Shown: piece after piece, positions 1 to 7,510 of the stretch
How positions within the stretch are numbered: the stretch's first letter is position 1
How the letters are laid out: every line of letters starts with the position of its first letter
From: Streptomyces sp. CB02058
Lineage (GTDB): Bacteria > Actinomycetota > Actinomycetes > Streptomycetales > Streptomycetaceae
DNA length: 64,000 nt
Direction: 5' to 3'
NCBI RefSeq assembly: GCF_001905505.1
Contig: NZ_LIPG01000001.1
Location: 1,116,001-1,180,000 of the forward strand
Made by a program: the position numbers and the translations under genes
Notes under the pieces: model-generated
Database searches by the model: none
What the model was told of the DNA's origin: nothing
The model's input: only the letters and a program-made list of their open reading frames with translations

Positions 1-24
1 GTTCGAGTCCTCCCCCCGGCACCA
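1..24 (+). tRNA. 3' end of a tRNA gene, cut by the window edge
   Basis: The first bases read as the last base of a T-stem, a seven-base TTCGAGT T-loop, a 3' T-stem (CCTCC, 9-13), the 3' acceptor strand CCCCGGC (14-20), a discriminator A (21) and an encoded CCA (22-24). The 5' half and anticodon lie outside the window, so the isoacceptor cannot be named; its 5' acceptor strand should be GCCGGGG. The encoded CCA contrasts with the tRNA-Arg further right, which lacks it. Confidence 0.7.
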
Positions 25-27
25 CCT

Positions 28-172
28 GCCGGGGTGGCCCAACATGGCAGAGGCAGCCGCGATCAATCTCAGACTCTCGCTCCAGCTTCAGTATCGCCGC
101 CGATTGCCAGATCGACCGAGTGCGGACGAACACCGTTGAATGCTGGTTCGAATCCGGCCTGCGCCTCTGCCG
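28..172 (+). other. tRNA-like sequence, degenerate or chimeric
   Basis: It begins GCCGGGG, the same acceptor 5' strand predicted for the upstream tRNA, followed by a D-arm-like segment (GCC at 37-39 pairing GGC at 52-54). At 142-158 there is a good T-arm (GCTGG, loop TTCGAAT, CCGGC). The parts do not close as one tRNA: no anticodon stem is evident between about 55 and 141, and the strand after the T-arm (CTGCGCC, 159-165) does not pair with GCCGGGG. GGCAGAGGC at 47-55 can pair with GCCTCTGCC at 164-172. It could be a decayed or recombined tRNA-array member, or a structured RNA. Confidence 0.4.
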
Positions 173-302
173 CGGCGCGGTAGTTCAAAGGAAGAACGCG
201 ACGGTATGACGACTGATCCGCACTCTTAAACGGCGCTGGCAAGCGCAATTGGGTGGCAACCCCAGGGGCCCGGGAGCTGGATACGACTCCCGGGCCCCGC
301 CA
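173..302 (+). other. second tRNA-like segment ending in a strong hairpin
   Basis: A GCGGCGC acceptor-like start is followed by TAGTTCAAAGGAAGAACG (181-198), close to the D-arm of a tRNA-Gly. No canonical T-loop follows. Instead the segment ends in a perfect 12-bp stem (265-276 with 287-298, ten-base loop), which looks like a transcription terminator without a U-tract for the tRNA cluster that enters from the left. I see no functional tRNA here; it may be a remnant or a non-canonical element of a tRNA array. Confidence 0.35.
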
Positions 303-463
303 CGTCCGGAGCGGTGGCCGTCCGAGGCGCGTCGAGACCGTCCTCGTGGGCCACCGCCGCCTTTCGCGTCCACCAACCCCGAGGTTCCTCCCGCGCTTCA
401 ACCCCGCGCGTGGAATGACCGGTTGGAGGGATGCGGGTCACCTGTCCGGAGTACGTTCGCGGC
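303..463. other. Intergenic stretch, nothing recognised
   Basis: This is the spacer between the tRNA-like region and the EcsC-like gene. It has several overlapping GC-rich frames on both strands, none with family resemblance. An ATG at 431 is in frame with the downstream gene and could add 11 residues to it, but GGAGG abuts that ATG with almost no spacing. Confidence 0.4.
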
Positions 464-1336
464 ATGGCTACCAACAAGCTGATCGAAAACCCGGGGGCGA
501 GCTTCGCCACGCTTCTCCTCCGCTCCGCACGCCTTCCCGGTGTGCGCGTCGAGCGGGAGGCATACCTCCGGACCGCGCTGGCCCGCCACTGCTCGGAGTA
601 CGAGGTCGCCATGGCGGTGGCCGGGACTCCGGCGGCGGCCGGCATCTCTCTCGACGTGCTGAACAGGCTGGCCGATGAATCCATCCGCTACGAGACGGCC
701 AAGGTCAGCGCCCTCTCGGCAGCTGCCGGCCTGCCCGGAGCGCTGGCCGCGGTGGCGACGGTGCCTGCCGACCTCGCCCAGTACATCGGTCACATGCTGC
801 GTATCGCGCAGAAGCTCGCCTACCTCTACAGCTGGCCCGATCTGTTCCCCGACGACGGCGACGTCGACGGGGAACAGATCGACGACGCCACCAGGAGCAT
901 CCTCACCCTCTTCTTCGGGGTGATGTACGGAACCCATTCCGCCAACGTCGCCGTGGGGCAGGTGGCGAAGGCGATGTCCGAACAGGTCATCAAGAAGCTT
1001 CCTCAGAGGGCGCTGACCCAGGGAGTCGTCTATCCGATCGTGAAGAGGGTCGCCGCATCCCTCGGCGTGGAGATGACGAAGCAGACCTTCGCGAAGTCCG
1101 TCTCGAAGGCCATCCCCCTGGTCGGGGCCGCCGTGTCCGGCACGCTCACCTTCGCCACCTATCGCCCCATGGCGAAGCGGCTGAAGACGCACCTCGCCGG
1201 CCTGGAACTCGCCGAGCCCGCCCCTCACGTCATTCCGGGGGAGGTCGTGCAGGACCAGGACGCCGACTCCCCGGCCGCTGCGGAGGCGGACGTCCCGAAG
1301 CAGGGCCGCGACTGGCGCATCGTCAAGCGGAAGTAG
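464..1336 (+). CDS. EcsC-like family protein
   Basis: The 290-aa product resembles the EcsC family (named after a Bacillus protein encoded beside an ABC transporter; biochemical role unknown). The recognisable core is at residues 88-125, where an Ala/Gly-rich helix runs into PADLAQYIGHMLRIAQKLAY. A second hydrophobic helix at about 215-235 (AIPLVGAAVSG) is typical of the family and suggests membrane association. The tail is polar and ends in a basic KRK. I chose ATG 464 because CGGAG lies 12 bases upstream; ATG 431 is the alternative. The gene stands alone between the tRNA-like region and the phosphatase gene and has no Ecs-type ABC transporter next to it. Confidence 0.65.
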   Translation: MATNKLIENPGASFATLLLRSARLPGVRVEREAYLRTALARHCSEYEVAMAVAGTPAAAGISLDVLNRLADESIRYETAKVSALSAAAGLPGALAAVATVPADLAQYIGHMLRIAQKLAYLYSWPDLFPDDGDVDGEQIDDATRSILTLFFGVMYGTHSANVAVGQVAKAMSEQVIKKLPQRALTQGVVYPIVKRVAASLGVEMTKQTFAKSVSKAIPLVGAAVSGTLTFATYRPMAKRLKTHLAGLELAEPAPHVIPGEVVQDQDADSPAAAEADVPKQGRDWRIVKRK

Positions 1337-1697
1337 TCCCGCCCCCGCTCGCTGCCGAGCACCGTGCCACCCCTCCGCCGCCACGCTGTCCGCCGCGTCG
1401 GCGCTCGGCGCTCGGATCTCGACGTCCGAGTGCCGGCGTCCCGCCCGTGGAGACACCCGAGGGCGATGTGACGGAAGAGTCCGTACGAGACGTTCCCGCA
1501 CTCGTCGCCGGCCTCCGCAACCTGATGCGCACCTCCTGAACCGTCACGACCTGAACCCTTGGGACGCGTTGCCGTCCGCGGCGAGCGGCAGATGGCAGAG
1601 AGGCCACTTCCTGAGCGCCGCGCCCTGTGGCAGGGTTCCGGTGTCTGCGGACTGACCGTCAGTTCGTCCCGGGGAAGGCACGGAGGCCAGCATCCAC
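1337..1697. other. 361-bp intergenic region with a possible gene remnant
   Basis: No complete gene is recognised. An open frame ends with TGA at 1537-1539 and reads plausibly as the C-terminal tail of a protein (GTG possible at 1447, about 30 codons, ending RNLMRTS), without a credible start or ribosome site. It may be a decayed gene. The last 20 bases hold the GGAGG ribosome site (1682-1686) of the next gene. Confidence 0.3.
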
Positions 1698-2561
1698 ATG
1701 TCGCCGATCCAATCGCTCTGGTCCACGCTGGAAGGTCAACTCCTGCCGGTGTTCGCGGACTACAGGTCGCGGCTGGCCGACCTGCCCGTCGAGGTCAAGG
1801 ACGACCGGACACTGCTCACGCAGGCCGACATCGCGGTGCAGGAGCTGGTGGTCGCGGCGATCCGTGACTTCGACGGTCCGGACGCCGTGGTGATCGCGGA
1901 GGAGGACGAGCGGTCCGGGACCCGGGCGGACGTGGCCTCGTCCAGTGGACGCGTCTGGGTGGTGGACCCCATCGACGGCACCGCCGAATTCGTCCGGGGG
2001 GAGAGCGTGGAGTTCTGCTCGGTCGTATGCCTCCTGGAGGACTGGCAGCCCAGGGCGGCCTTCGTCATCGCTCCCGAACTGGGTGCCGGACGGACCCCTC
2101 TCGTGGTGTCCGCCGACGCCAGGGCGCACCAGCTGTCCCTGAACGGCCGCACCGTCCCGCCCACGTCCCAAGCGGGGCCCGGCATGCACCTGTCGGTGAC
2201 CCGGAGCCGGGGTCAGGATCGTCCCGCCTTCGACGCGGCGGCACGACAGGCCGGCTACACGCTCAAGACCAGGACGACCTCGCAGACCCTCGACATGCTG
2301 CGCACCGCTCTCGACGTCACTGGCCTGACGGCGCCCGGACTGCCGTCGTTCGACCTGTTCTGGCGCAGGAAGCAGAAGCTGTGGGACGGTGCCGCGGGCC
2401 TGTGCCTCGCCGAAGCCGCCGGCTTGCGCAGTTGCGGCGAGGACGGCGAGCCGCTCACGCTCACCCGTGAATTCCTGGCGGAGCCGACCCCCACCCTCGA
2501 CGCCAATGTGACAGGGCGGACCGAGACCGTCGAATGGTTCCTGAAGGCGGCCGGGGCATGA
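1698..2561 (+). CDS. Inositol-monophosphatase-family phosphatase (CysQ/HisN-like)
   Basis: The 287-aa protein carries the metal-dependent motifs of the IMPase superfamily: AEED (67-70), DPIDGT (90-95) and the C-terminal WDGAAG (229-234). These ligate Mg ions and position the phosphate in Li-sensitive sugar, histidinol and 3'(2'),5'-bisphosphate phosphatases. Length is normal for the family. The substrate cannot be read from sequence; 3'-phosphoadenosine phosphate, inositol phosphate and histidinol phosphate are all possible. GGAGG lies 11 bases before ATG. Its TGA overlaps the next ATG (ATGA), so the two proteins are likely made together, which argues for a function tied to that unknown partner. 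Confidence 0.8.
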   Translation: MSPIQSLWSTLEGQLLPVFADYRSRLADLPVEVKDDRTLLTQADIAVQELVVAAIRDFDGPDAVVIAEEDERSGTRADVASSSGRVWVVDPIDGTAEFVRGESVEFCSVVCLLEDWQPRAAFVIAPELGAGRTPLVVSADARAHQLSLNGRTVPPTSQAGPGMHLSVTRSRGQDRPAFDAAARQAGYTLKTRTTSQTLDMLRTALDVTGLTAPGLPSFDLFWRRKQKLWDGAAGLCLAEAAGLRSCGEDGEPLTLTREFLAEPTPTLDANVTGRTETVEWFLKAAGA

Positions 2562-3829
2562 GGCAGCGGCAGGCGAACACCGACGTCGCCATCGACGTCA
2601 CCTCACTGATCAGCGCCGAGGAGTTCCTGCTCTCGCAGAACCGGCGCGAAGCCCCCGAGGACCCCTTCGCGCGGCAGTGCTTCGTGGAGATCGTCCAGTC
2701 CTTGATCTTCATGTCCAAGGTGTACGTCGCCCATCCCGTCCTTCACGCGCCCGGTCCGCTGGACTTCGGTGACCGCCCGTATCTGCTCCGCGCTCTGGTC
2801 GACGTCGAACTCCTGCGTCCGTTACACCTCGACCCGGCTCAGCAGGAGGCCGCGGCTGCTCTCGAGGCCTCCGCCGTGCACGACCTGCAGACCGTGCACG
2901 GGCTGACCAGCATGGCCCGATTCGTCGAGCAGGCTTTCGTCTGCGACACCGCCAGCGCGGGCGGCCAGGACGCGCTGTCGACCCGAATACGGGACTGGAG
3001 CGCCTTCCAGGAGCGAGAGGTCCGCCGCGTCGCGGGGCATCACGACCGGCGCATAGCGACGCGGGACGGCGTGGAGGAGGACGCCTTCGGTGAGTGGGCC
3101 CGTGCGGCGGCCGTGCTGCTGGGCGAGGCACTCAAGGAGATCGCCGCTCCCACCCAGGGCAACTACCTCATGGCCACCCTCGCCCGCGGTATGAAATACC
3201 GGGCCAGAGCCGAAGCCGCGACCGTGTCGTACCAGTCGCACCCGATGCGCCGGGACTTCTCCCTGACGTTCGACATGACCCGCCAGGGCGCCGACGAGGG
3301 CCGCGTTCTGGACCTGATCCAGTCGGTGCGTGGCATCCACACCACGCTCAGCGAGGCCGCGGGCCAGGACGACACCCATCGGCTCCAGCTTCTCCAGCTC
3401 GAACTCCCCCTGCTGGGAGGGCGCCTCTGGACGCCGAGCGAGGTCGGCAGGCGCAGTGACCAGGACTGGATCAAGCTGGTGGCCTCTCGCATCCGTCAAT
3501 ACCGCGACCGGGCCGCCGAGCTGCGCGCGGCCGTGGAGCGTTGCGTCACCGACGAGGACTACGTGCGCCTCGCGCGTGACATCGAGGGAGTCAAGCGCCA
3601 GCTTCTCGAACGCCTGGGCCTGCGCCGGGTGGAGTTGTCCGAGATGGAACGCGAGCTGGTCGGCACGGTGGCCTCGGTGGGGGAGGCCGCCACGGGAGTG
3701 CCGATGGTCAGTGGGCTCTGGTTCGGTGCGCGCACACTCGGCAAACAGCTCGCCTTCACCGGAGCGCAGCCGTTCCAGCGCTTCCTCTACCGGGAGTTCG
3801 TCGACGCCTGGAAGCGTGCCGGACGGTAG
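2558..3829 (+). CDS. Protein of unknown function coupled to the IMPase-family gene
   Basis: I do not recognise this 423-aa protein. It starts inside the previous gene's stop codon (ATGA). It has no signal peptide and looks soluble and largely helical, with charged helices at roughly residues 100-200 and 310-370. A C-terminal segment rich in Gly and Ala (about 365-400) could be a short hydrophobic hairpin. No nuclease, kinase or nucleotide-binding motif stands out. The strict coupling, and the position between a tRNA-like region and a tRNA gene, suggest a two-gene accessory module. A substrate-handling or regulatory partner of the phosphatase is the simplest reading, but this is inference. Confidence 0.6.
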   Translation: MRQRQANTDVAIDVTSLISAEEFLLSQNRREAPEDPFARQCFVEIVQSLIFMSKVYVAHPVLHAPGPLDFGDRPYLLRALVDVELLRPLHLDPAQQEAAAALEASAVHDLQTVHGLTSMARFVEQAFVCDTASAGGQDALSTRIRDWSAFQEREVRRVAGHHDRRIATRDGVEEDAFGEWARAAAVLLGEALKEIAAPTQGNYLMATLARGMKYRARAEAATVSYQSHPMRRDFSLTFDMTRQGADEGRVLDLIQSVRGIHTTLSEAAGQDDTHRLQLLQLELPLLGGRLWTPSEVGRRSDQDWIKLVASRIRQYRDRAAELRAAVERCVTDEDYVRLARDIEGVKRQLLERLGLRRVELSEMERELVGTVASVGEAATGVPMVSGLWFGARTLGKQLAFTGAQPFQRFLYREFVDAWKRAGR

Positions 3830-4009
3830 GACTGGGCGCGTCGCCAGGGGTGCCACGTCGACCGACGACGGGCCGCGGAAGGCGGCAGGAGTCCCTGGCG
3901 CCAGCTGTTGGAGGTCATCAAGCCCCGCCCGGATGCCGGACAGGGCCACCGCCACCGACCGGAACCAGACAACCGTCGGAGAACGGTTCAAAGGAGAGTT
4001 CCCCCATGA

Positions 4010-4053
4010 AAAAGACCTCCTGCGCAGTGTCTCCACTGGACAGAAGGTCTTTT
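4010..4053 (-). terminator. Rho-independent terminator of tRNA-Arg
   Basis: On the minus strand, 18 bases after the tRNA, AAAAGACCT (4053-4045) pairs with AGGTCTTTT (4018-4010), and the U-rich run continues past the stem. Between the arms a small inner hairpin (CAGTG/CACTG) gives a branched structure. This is a classical intrinsic terminator, less common in Streptomyces than the U-less type. Confidence 0.8.
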
Positions 4054-4070
4054 CGGCACTTCCTGCGAAG

Positions 4071-4142
4071 TGCCCCCGGCAGGATTCGAACCTGCGCACC
4101 CGGCTCCGGAGGCCGATGCTCTATCCCCTGAGCTACGGGGGC
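4071..4142 (-). tRNA. tRNA-Arg (anticodon CCG)
   Basis: The reverse strand folds as a complete cloverleaf of 72 nt: acceptor GCCCCCG/CGGGGGC, D-arm GCTC/GAGC, anticodon stem TCGGC/GCCGG with loop CTCCGGA (anticodon CCG, reading CGG), a four-base variable loop, T-arm GCAGG/CCTGC with loop TTCGAAT, and discriminator A. CCA is not encoded. Such tRNA 3' ends are favourite integration sites; from memory the S. coelicolor element AICESco5349 sits near this locus. I found no duplicated 3' tRNA sequence in the window. Confidence 0.95.
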
Positions 4143-4327
4143 GATGTCGCTGCGCTCGGCTGCGACAGGTGAAACCCTACCAGCTCCGACGGGGTGTCCG
4201 GGAACAGGTATTTCCGCGTCGCCGGCGGCCGCCGGACGGTGTCCCCGCAGAGGCGCCGGCCACCCCTCCGGGGGCGGAAGTGGGCAAAACCCGGACGCAG
4301 CCACTCCGCCCGACCTACCCTCGAAGG

Positions 4328-4762
4328 GTGTCAGGGGCGTACGGCCGCGTGCTTGTTGTGGACGACAACAAGGTCATCCGGCAGCTGATCAGGGTCAATC
4401 TCGAGCTGGAGGGCTTCGAGGTCGTGACCGCGGCCGACGGCGTCGAGTGCCTGGACCTCGTCCATGAGGTCCGTCCCGACGTGATCACTCTGGACGTCGT
4501 GATGCCCCGGCTCGACGGAATCCAGACCGCCGCCCGGCTGCGCGCCGATCCGCGGACCGGGCATCTGCCCGTCGCCGTCGTGAGCGCCTGCACGCCGTAC
4601 GAGGTGGAGTCCGGGGTCGCCGCCGGGGTCGACGCCTTCCTGGCGAAGCCGTTCGAGCCGAGTGAGCTGGTGCGCATGGTGCGGCGGCTCGCGCACCGGG
4701 AGAGCGCCGTGCCGCTGGACGGCAGGCGCGGGGCCGGGACGGCCGGGAGCGCGGCAGGCTGA
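4328..4762 (+). CDS. Stand-alone response regulator receiver domain protein
   Basis: The 144-aa protein is essentially one CheY-like receiver: acidic pair D12-D13 in VLVVDD, phospho-acceptor D56 (in VITLDVVMP), and K107 in AFLAKPFEP. There is no DNA-binding or enzymatic output domain, only a basic Gly/Ala tail, so it must act by protein contacts or as a phosphate relay. No histidine kinase gene is adjacent. The start is inferred at GTG 4328: translation from there begins directly at the domain, a TACCCT -10-like hexamer sits at 4316-4321, and there is no spaced ribosome site, so the mRNA is probably leaderless. A longer frame reaches back to 4070 but runs through the tRNA gene. Confidence 0.8.
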   Translation: MSGAYGRVLVVDDNKVIRQLIRVNLELEGFEVVTAADGVECLDLVHEVRPDVITLDVVMPRLDGIQTAARLRADPRTGHLPVAVVSACTPYEVESGVAAGVDAFLAKPFEPSELVRMVRRLAHRESAVPLDGRRGAGTAGSAAG

Positions 4763-4904
4763 GCGGTGGAGTGGGGGACGGCTGAGCGGCTGGATGTGCC
4801 GTCCGTCGAGCTGCCGGTCGGGCGATGCGGGGCGCGGTCTGCCGGGCCATCGCGGGCACCGTCGGGCGGTGGAGGCCGGATCGCTGCCCGTATGGCGAAA
4901 CCGG

Positions 4905-4934
4905 TTGGCGAAGTGCCCCCCTTCCTCCCATACG
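4905..4934 (+). promoter_or_regulatory. Probable promoter giving a leaderless nrtL-lysA transcript
   Basis: TTGGCG (4905-4910), an 18-base spacer and CATACG (4929-4934) match the housekeeping pattern. The -10 ends eight bases before the GTG at 4943, so transcription should start at or within a few bases of the start codon, leaving no room for a ribosome site. Confidence 0.45.
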
Positions 4935-4942
4935 CTTGTCCC

Positions 4943-5998
4943 GTGACCCCCGCAGATCTCTCCAGGACCGTGCTGCACGCTGTGCGCCGCGCGGTCGACG
5001 AGGACGCCCTGCGCGCGCCCGTGCCCGCGCGCGTCCGGGTGGAGAGGACGCGGCCCGGGGGGAGCGGGGACTACGCCTGCGCGGTGGCGCTGCAGCTCGC
5101 GGGGCCCGCGGGGCTCCCGGCGCGGGGCGTGGCCGAGATCCTGCGGGAGCGGGTCGTCGGCGCACCCGGGATCGGACGGGTCGAGATCACCGGACCCGGC
5201 TTCCTGAACTTCACGATCGACGCCTCCGCCGACGGCGCCGCCCGCGTACGCGAGGTGCTCGCGCAGGGCATCCGGTACGGGTGGGGCGCCGAGTGCGCCG
5301 GGCAGGTCCACCAGCTCCACCACCGGCGCGAGGTCCGGGCGGCGGTCGTGGCGGGCGCCGCGGCGAAGCTGCTGCGCGCGCAGGGCGCCCTGGTGCGCGT
5401 CACCTGCGAGGAGATGCCCGACCCCGACTGGGCGCGCCTCGGTGTCACCGTCGACGCGTACGGGCATCCCCCCGCACCGCTCACGGAGGTCCGGCCCGTC
5501 CCCGTCGCAGCCACCGCCGGTGAACTGCTCGAACGGCTCGGCGCCGACGCCACCCGCTGGGGCCTGCTGCGCGCCGCCGGGCACGACCGCGCGGCCCTCG
5601 GCGAGGAACTCCTCGTACAGGGGGAGGGCAACGGGCTCTTCCACGTCCGCTACGCCCACGCCCGCGCCCGCGCGCTCACCCGCGAGGGGGCGCGGCTCGG
5701 CGTCACCGGCGCCTACGAGCAGGACGTCCACGCCCCCGCCCTGCACGCCGCCCTCGCCGACCACCCCGGCGTCCTCGCCGCCGCCGCCCGCCACCGGGCG
5801 CCCGACCGGCTCGCCCGGCATCTCGAAACGCTCGCGCACGCCTTCTTCGACCTCTACGACGCCCGCCCGCCGCTCCCCGTCGGCGACGAGAAACCCTCGG
5901 CCGCCCACCGCTCCCGGCTGGCCCTTGCCGAAGCCGCCGGGACGGTGCTGGCAGGCGGCCTGTCCCTGCTCGGCATCAGCGCGCCCGAACACCTCTGA
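4943..5998 (+). CDS. nrtL: ArgS-related anticodon-binding protein without catalytic core (NrtL-like)
   Basis: The 351-aa product keeps the two ends of class I arginyl-tRNA synthetase: the N-terminal additional domain, with its signature GPGFLNF at about residue 90, and the C-terminal DALR helical anticodon-binding domain (GLFHVRYAHARARAL and the FFDLYDARP region). The Rossmann catalytic core with HIGH/KMSKS motifs is missing, so it cannot charge tRNA. It might bind or monitor tRNA-Arg. I recall such proteins being annotated NrtL in Streptomyces. It lies 25 bp upstream of lysA, exactly where M. tuberculosis carries true argS, which suggests descent from an argS paralogue. Start GTG 4943 is preferred over an in-frame start at 4766. 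Confidence 0.75.
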   Translation: MTPADLSRTVLHAVRRAVDEDALRAPVPARVRVERTRPGGSGDYACAVALQLAGPAGLPARGVAEILRERVVGAPGIGRVEITGPGFLNFTIDASADGAARVREVLAQGIRYGWGAECAGQVHQLHHRREVRAAVVAGAAAKLLRAQGALVRVTCEEMPDPDWARLGVTVDAYGHPPAPLTEVRPVPVAATAGELLERLGADATRWGLLRAAGHDRAALGEELLVQGEGNGLFHVRYAHARARALTREGARLGVTGAYEQDVHAPALHAALADHPGVLAAAARHRAPDRLARHLETLAHAFFDLYDARPPLPVGDEKPSAAHRSRLALAEAAGTVLAGGLSLLGISAPEHL

Positions 5999-6023
5999 GA
6001 CCGTAAGAGAGCAGAGCAGAACG

Positions 6024-7415
6024 ATGAGCCGATCCGCACACCCCGCCGGACCCCGTCACGCCGATGTCCTTCCGGAGGGTCACTACACCGCCCCCGCCAC
6101 CGACCTGAACGAGCTGGACGCCAAGGTCTGGTCCCGCACCGTCACCCGTGACGCGGACGGCGCGCTCACCGTCGGCGGGATCGAAGTCGCCCGGCTGGCA
6201 CAGGAGTTCGGCACCCCGGCGTACTTCCTGGACGAGGCCGACTTCCGGGCCCGCTGCCGGGCCTGGGCGGACGCCTTCGGCCAGGACGCCGACGTCTTCT
6301 ACGCCGGGAAGGCCTTCCTCTCGCGCGCCGTGGTGCGCTGGCTCAAGGAGGAGGGGCTGAACCTGGACGTGTGCTCCGGCGGCGAGCTCGCCACCGCCCT
6401 GGACGCCGGGATGCCCGCCGAGCGGATCGCCTTCCACGGCAACAACAAGACGGTCCCCGAGATCGAGCGGGCCATCGAGGCGGGTGTCGGGCGGATCGTG
6501 CTCGACTCCTTCCAGGAGATCGTCCGCGTGGCCCACACCGCGCAGCGGCTCGGCAAGCGCCAGCGTGTGCAGATCCGGGTCACCGTCGGCGTCGAGGCCC
6601 ACACCCACGAGTTCATCGCCACCGCGCACGAGGACCAGAAGTTCGGCATCGCGCTCGCCGACGGACAGGCCGCCGAGGCGGTCCGCAGGGTGCTCACCCT
6701 GGACGGCCTCGAACTGATCGGCATCCACTCGCACATCGGCTCGCAGATCTTCGACATGGCCGGCTTCGAGGTCTCCGCGCGGCGTGTCGTGCAGCTGCTC
6801 GCCGAGGTCCGCGACGAACACGGCGTCGAGCTCCCCGAGATCGACCTCGGAGGCGGCCTCGGCATCGCCTACACCAGCGAGGACGACCCCCGCGAGCCGC
6901 ACGAGATCGCCAAGTCGCTCGGCGACATCGTCACCCGGGAGTGCGAGGCGGCCGGACTGCGGACCCCGCGCATCTCCGTCGAGCCGGGCCGCGCGATCGT
7001 CGGCCCGACGGCCTTCACGCTGTACGAGGTCGGCACCGTCAAGCCCCTCGAGGGCCTGCGGACGTACGTGAGCGTCGACGGCGGGATGTCCGACAACATC
7101 CGCACCGCGCTGTACGACGCCGAGTACAGCGTCGCGCTCGTCTCGCGCAGCTCGGACGCCGAGCCCATGCTCGTACGCGTCGTCGGCAAGCACTGCGAGA
7201 GTGGTGACATCGTGGTCAAGGACGCGTTCCTGCCGTCCGATCTGGCCCCCGGTGACCTGATCGCGGTGCCCGCCACCGGTGCGTACTGCCGTTCCATGGC
7301 GAGCAACTACAACCATGCCCTGCGCCCGCCCGTCGTCGCTGTGCGTGACGGTGAGGCGCGGGTCATCGTCCGGCGCGAGACGGAGGAAGATCTCCTGCGT
7401 CTCGATGTCGGCTGA
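6024..7415 (+). CDS. lysA: Diaminopimelate decarboxylase
   Basis: The 463-aa PLP enzyme catalyses the last step of lysine synthesis, converting meso-diaminopimelate to L-lysine and CO2. K96 in VFYAGKAF is the Schiff-base lysine of the alanine-racemase-fold barrel. HIGSQI, GGGLGI and the phosphate-binding EPGRAIV motifs follow, and CESGD near the C-terminus supplies the substrate-binding Cys of the dimer partner. Length is typical of actinobacterial LysA. It probably shares a transcript with nrtL. A hairpin 20 bp downstream separates it from hom. Confidence 0.97.
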   Translation: MSRSAHPAGPRHADVLPEGHYTAPATDLNELDAKVWSRTVTRDADGALTVGGIEVARLAQEFGTPAYFLDEADFRARCRAWADAFGQDADVFYAGKAFLSRAVVRWLKEEGLNLDVCSGGELATALDAGMPAERIAFHGNNKTVPEIERAIEAGVGRIVLDSFQEIVRVAHTAQRLGKRQRVQIRVTVGVEAHTHEFIATAHEDQKFGIALADGQAAEAVRRVLTLDGLELIGIHSHIGSQIFDMAGFEVSARRVVQLLAEVRDEHGVELPEIDLGGGLGIAYTSEDDPREPHEIAKSLGDIVTRECEAAGLRTPRISVEPGRAIVGPTAFTLYEVGTVKPLEGLRTYVSVDGGMSDNIRTALYDAEYSVALVSRSSDAEPMLVRVVGKHCESGDIVVKDAFLPSDLAPGDLIAVPATGAYCRSMASNYNHALRPPVVAVRDGEARVIVRRETEEDLLRLDVG

Positions 7416-7435
7416 TGAAATTCACATCTCAAAAT

Positions 7436-7464
7436 CCGGACGGGTGGCAGAAACCCCCGTCCGG
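7436..7464 (+). terminator. Hairpin between lysA and hom
   Basis: CCGGACGGG (7436-7444) pairs perfectly with CCCGTCCGG (7456-7464) across an 11-base loop. There is no U-tract, as is usual for Streptomyces terminators. It lies 20 bp after lysA and 46 bp before hom, so it could end the lysA transcript or attenuate into hom. Confidence 0.6.
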
Positions 7465-7510
7465 TGAGTGAGACTGGTCCACACATCAGAAGTATGAGAA
7501 ACGAGGTCGG

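Noticed and set aside
1..4142. Integrated element flanked by a duplicated tRNA-Arg 3' end
   Set aside because: I looked for a second copy of the tRNA-Arg 3' sequence and for integrase, excisionase or replication genes in 1-4070 and saw none. An element could still extend to the left of the window.
4070..4327. N-terminal extension of the receiver protein
   Set aside because: It would translate the complement of the tRNA-Arg gene and lacks similarity; GTG 4328 directly before the domain is far better.
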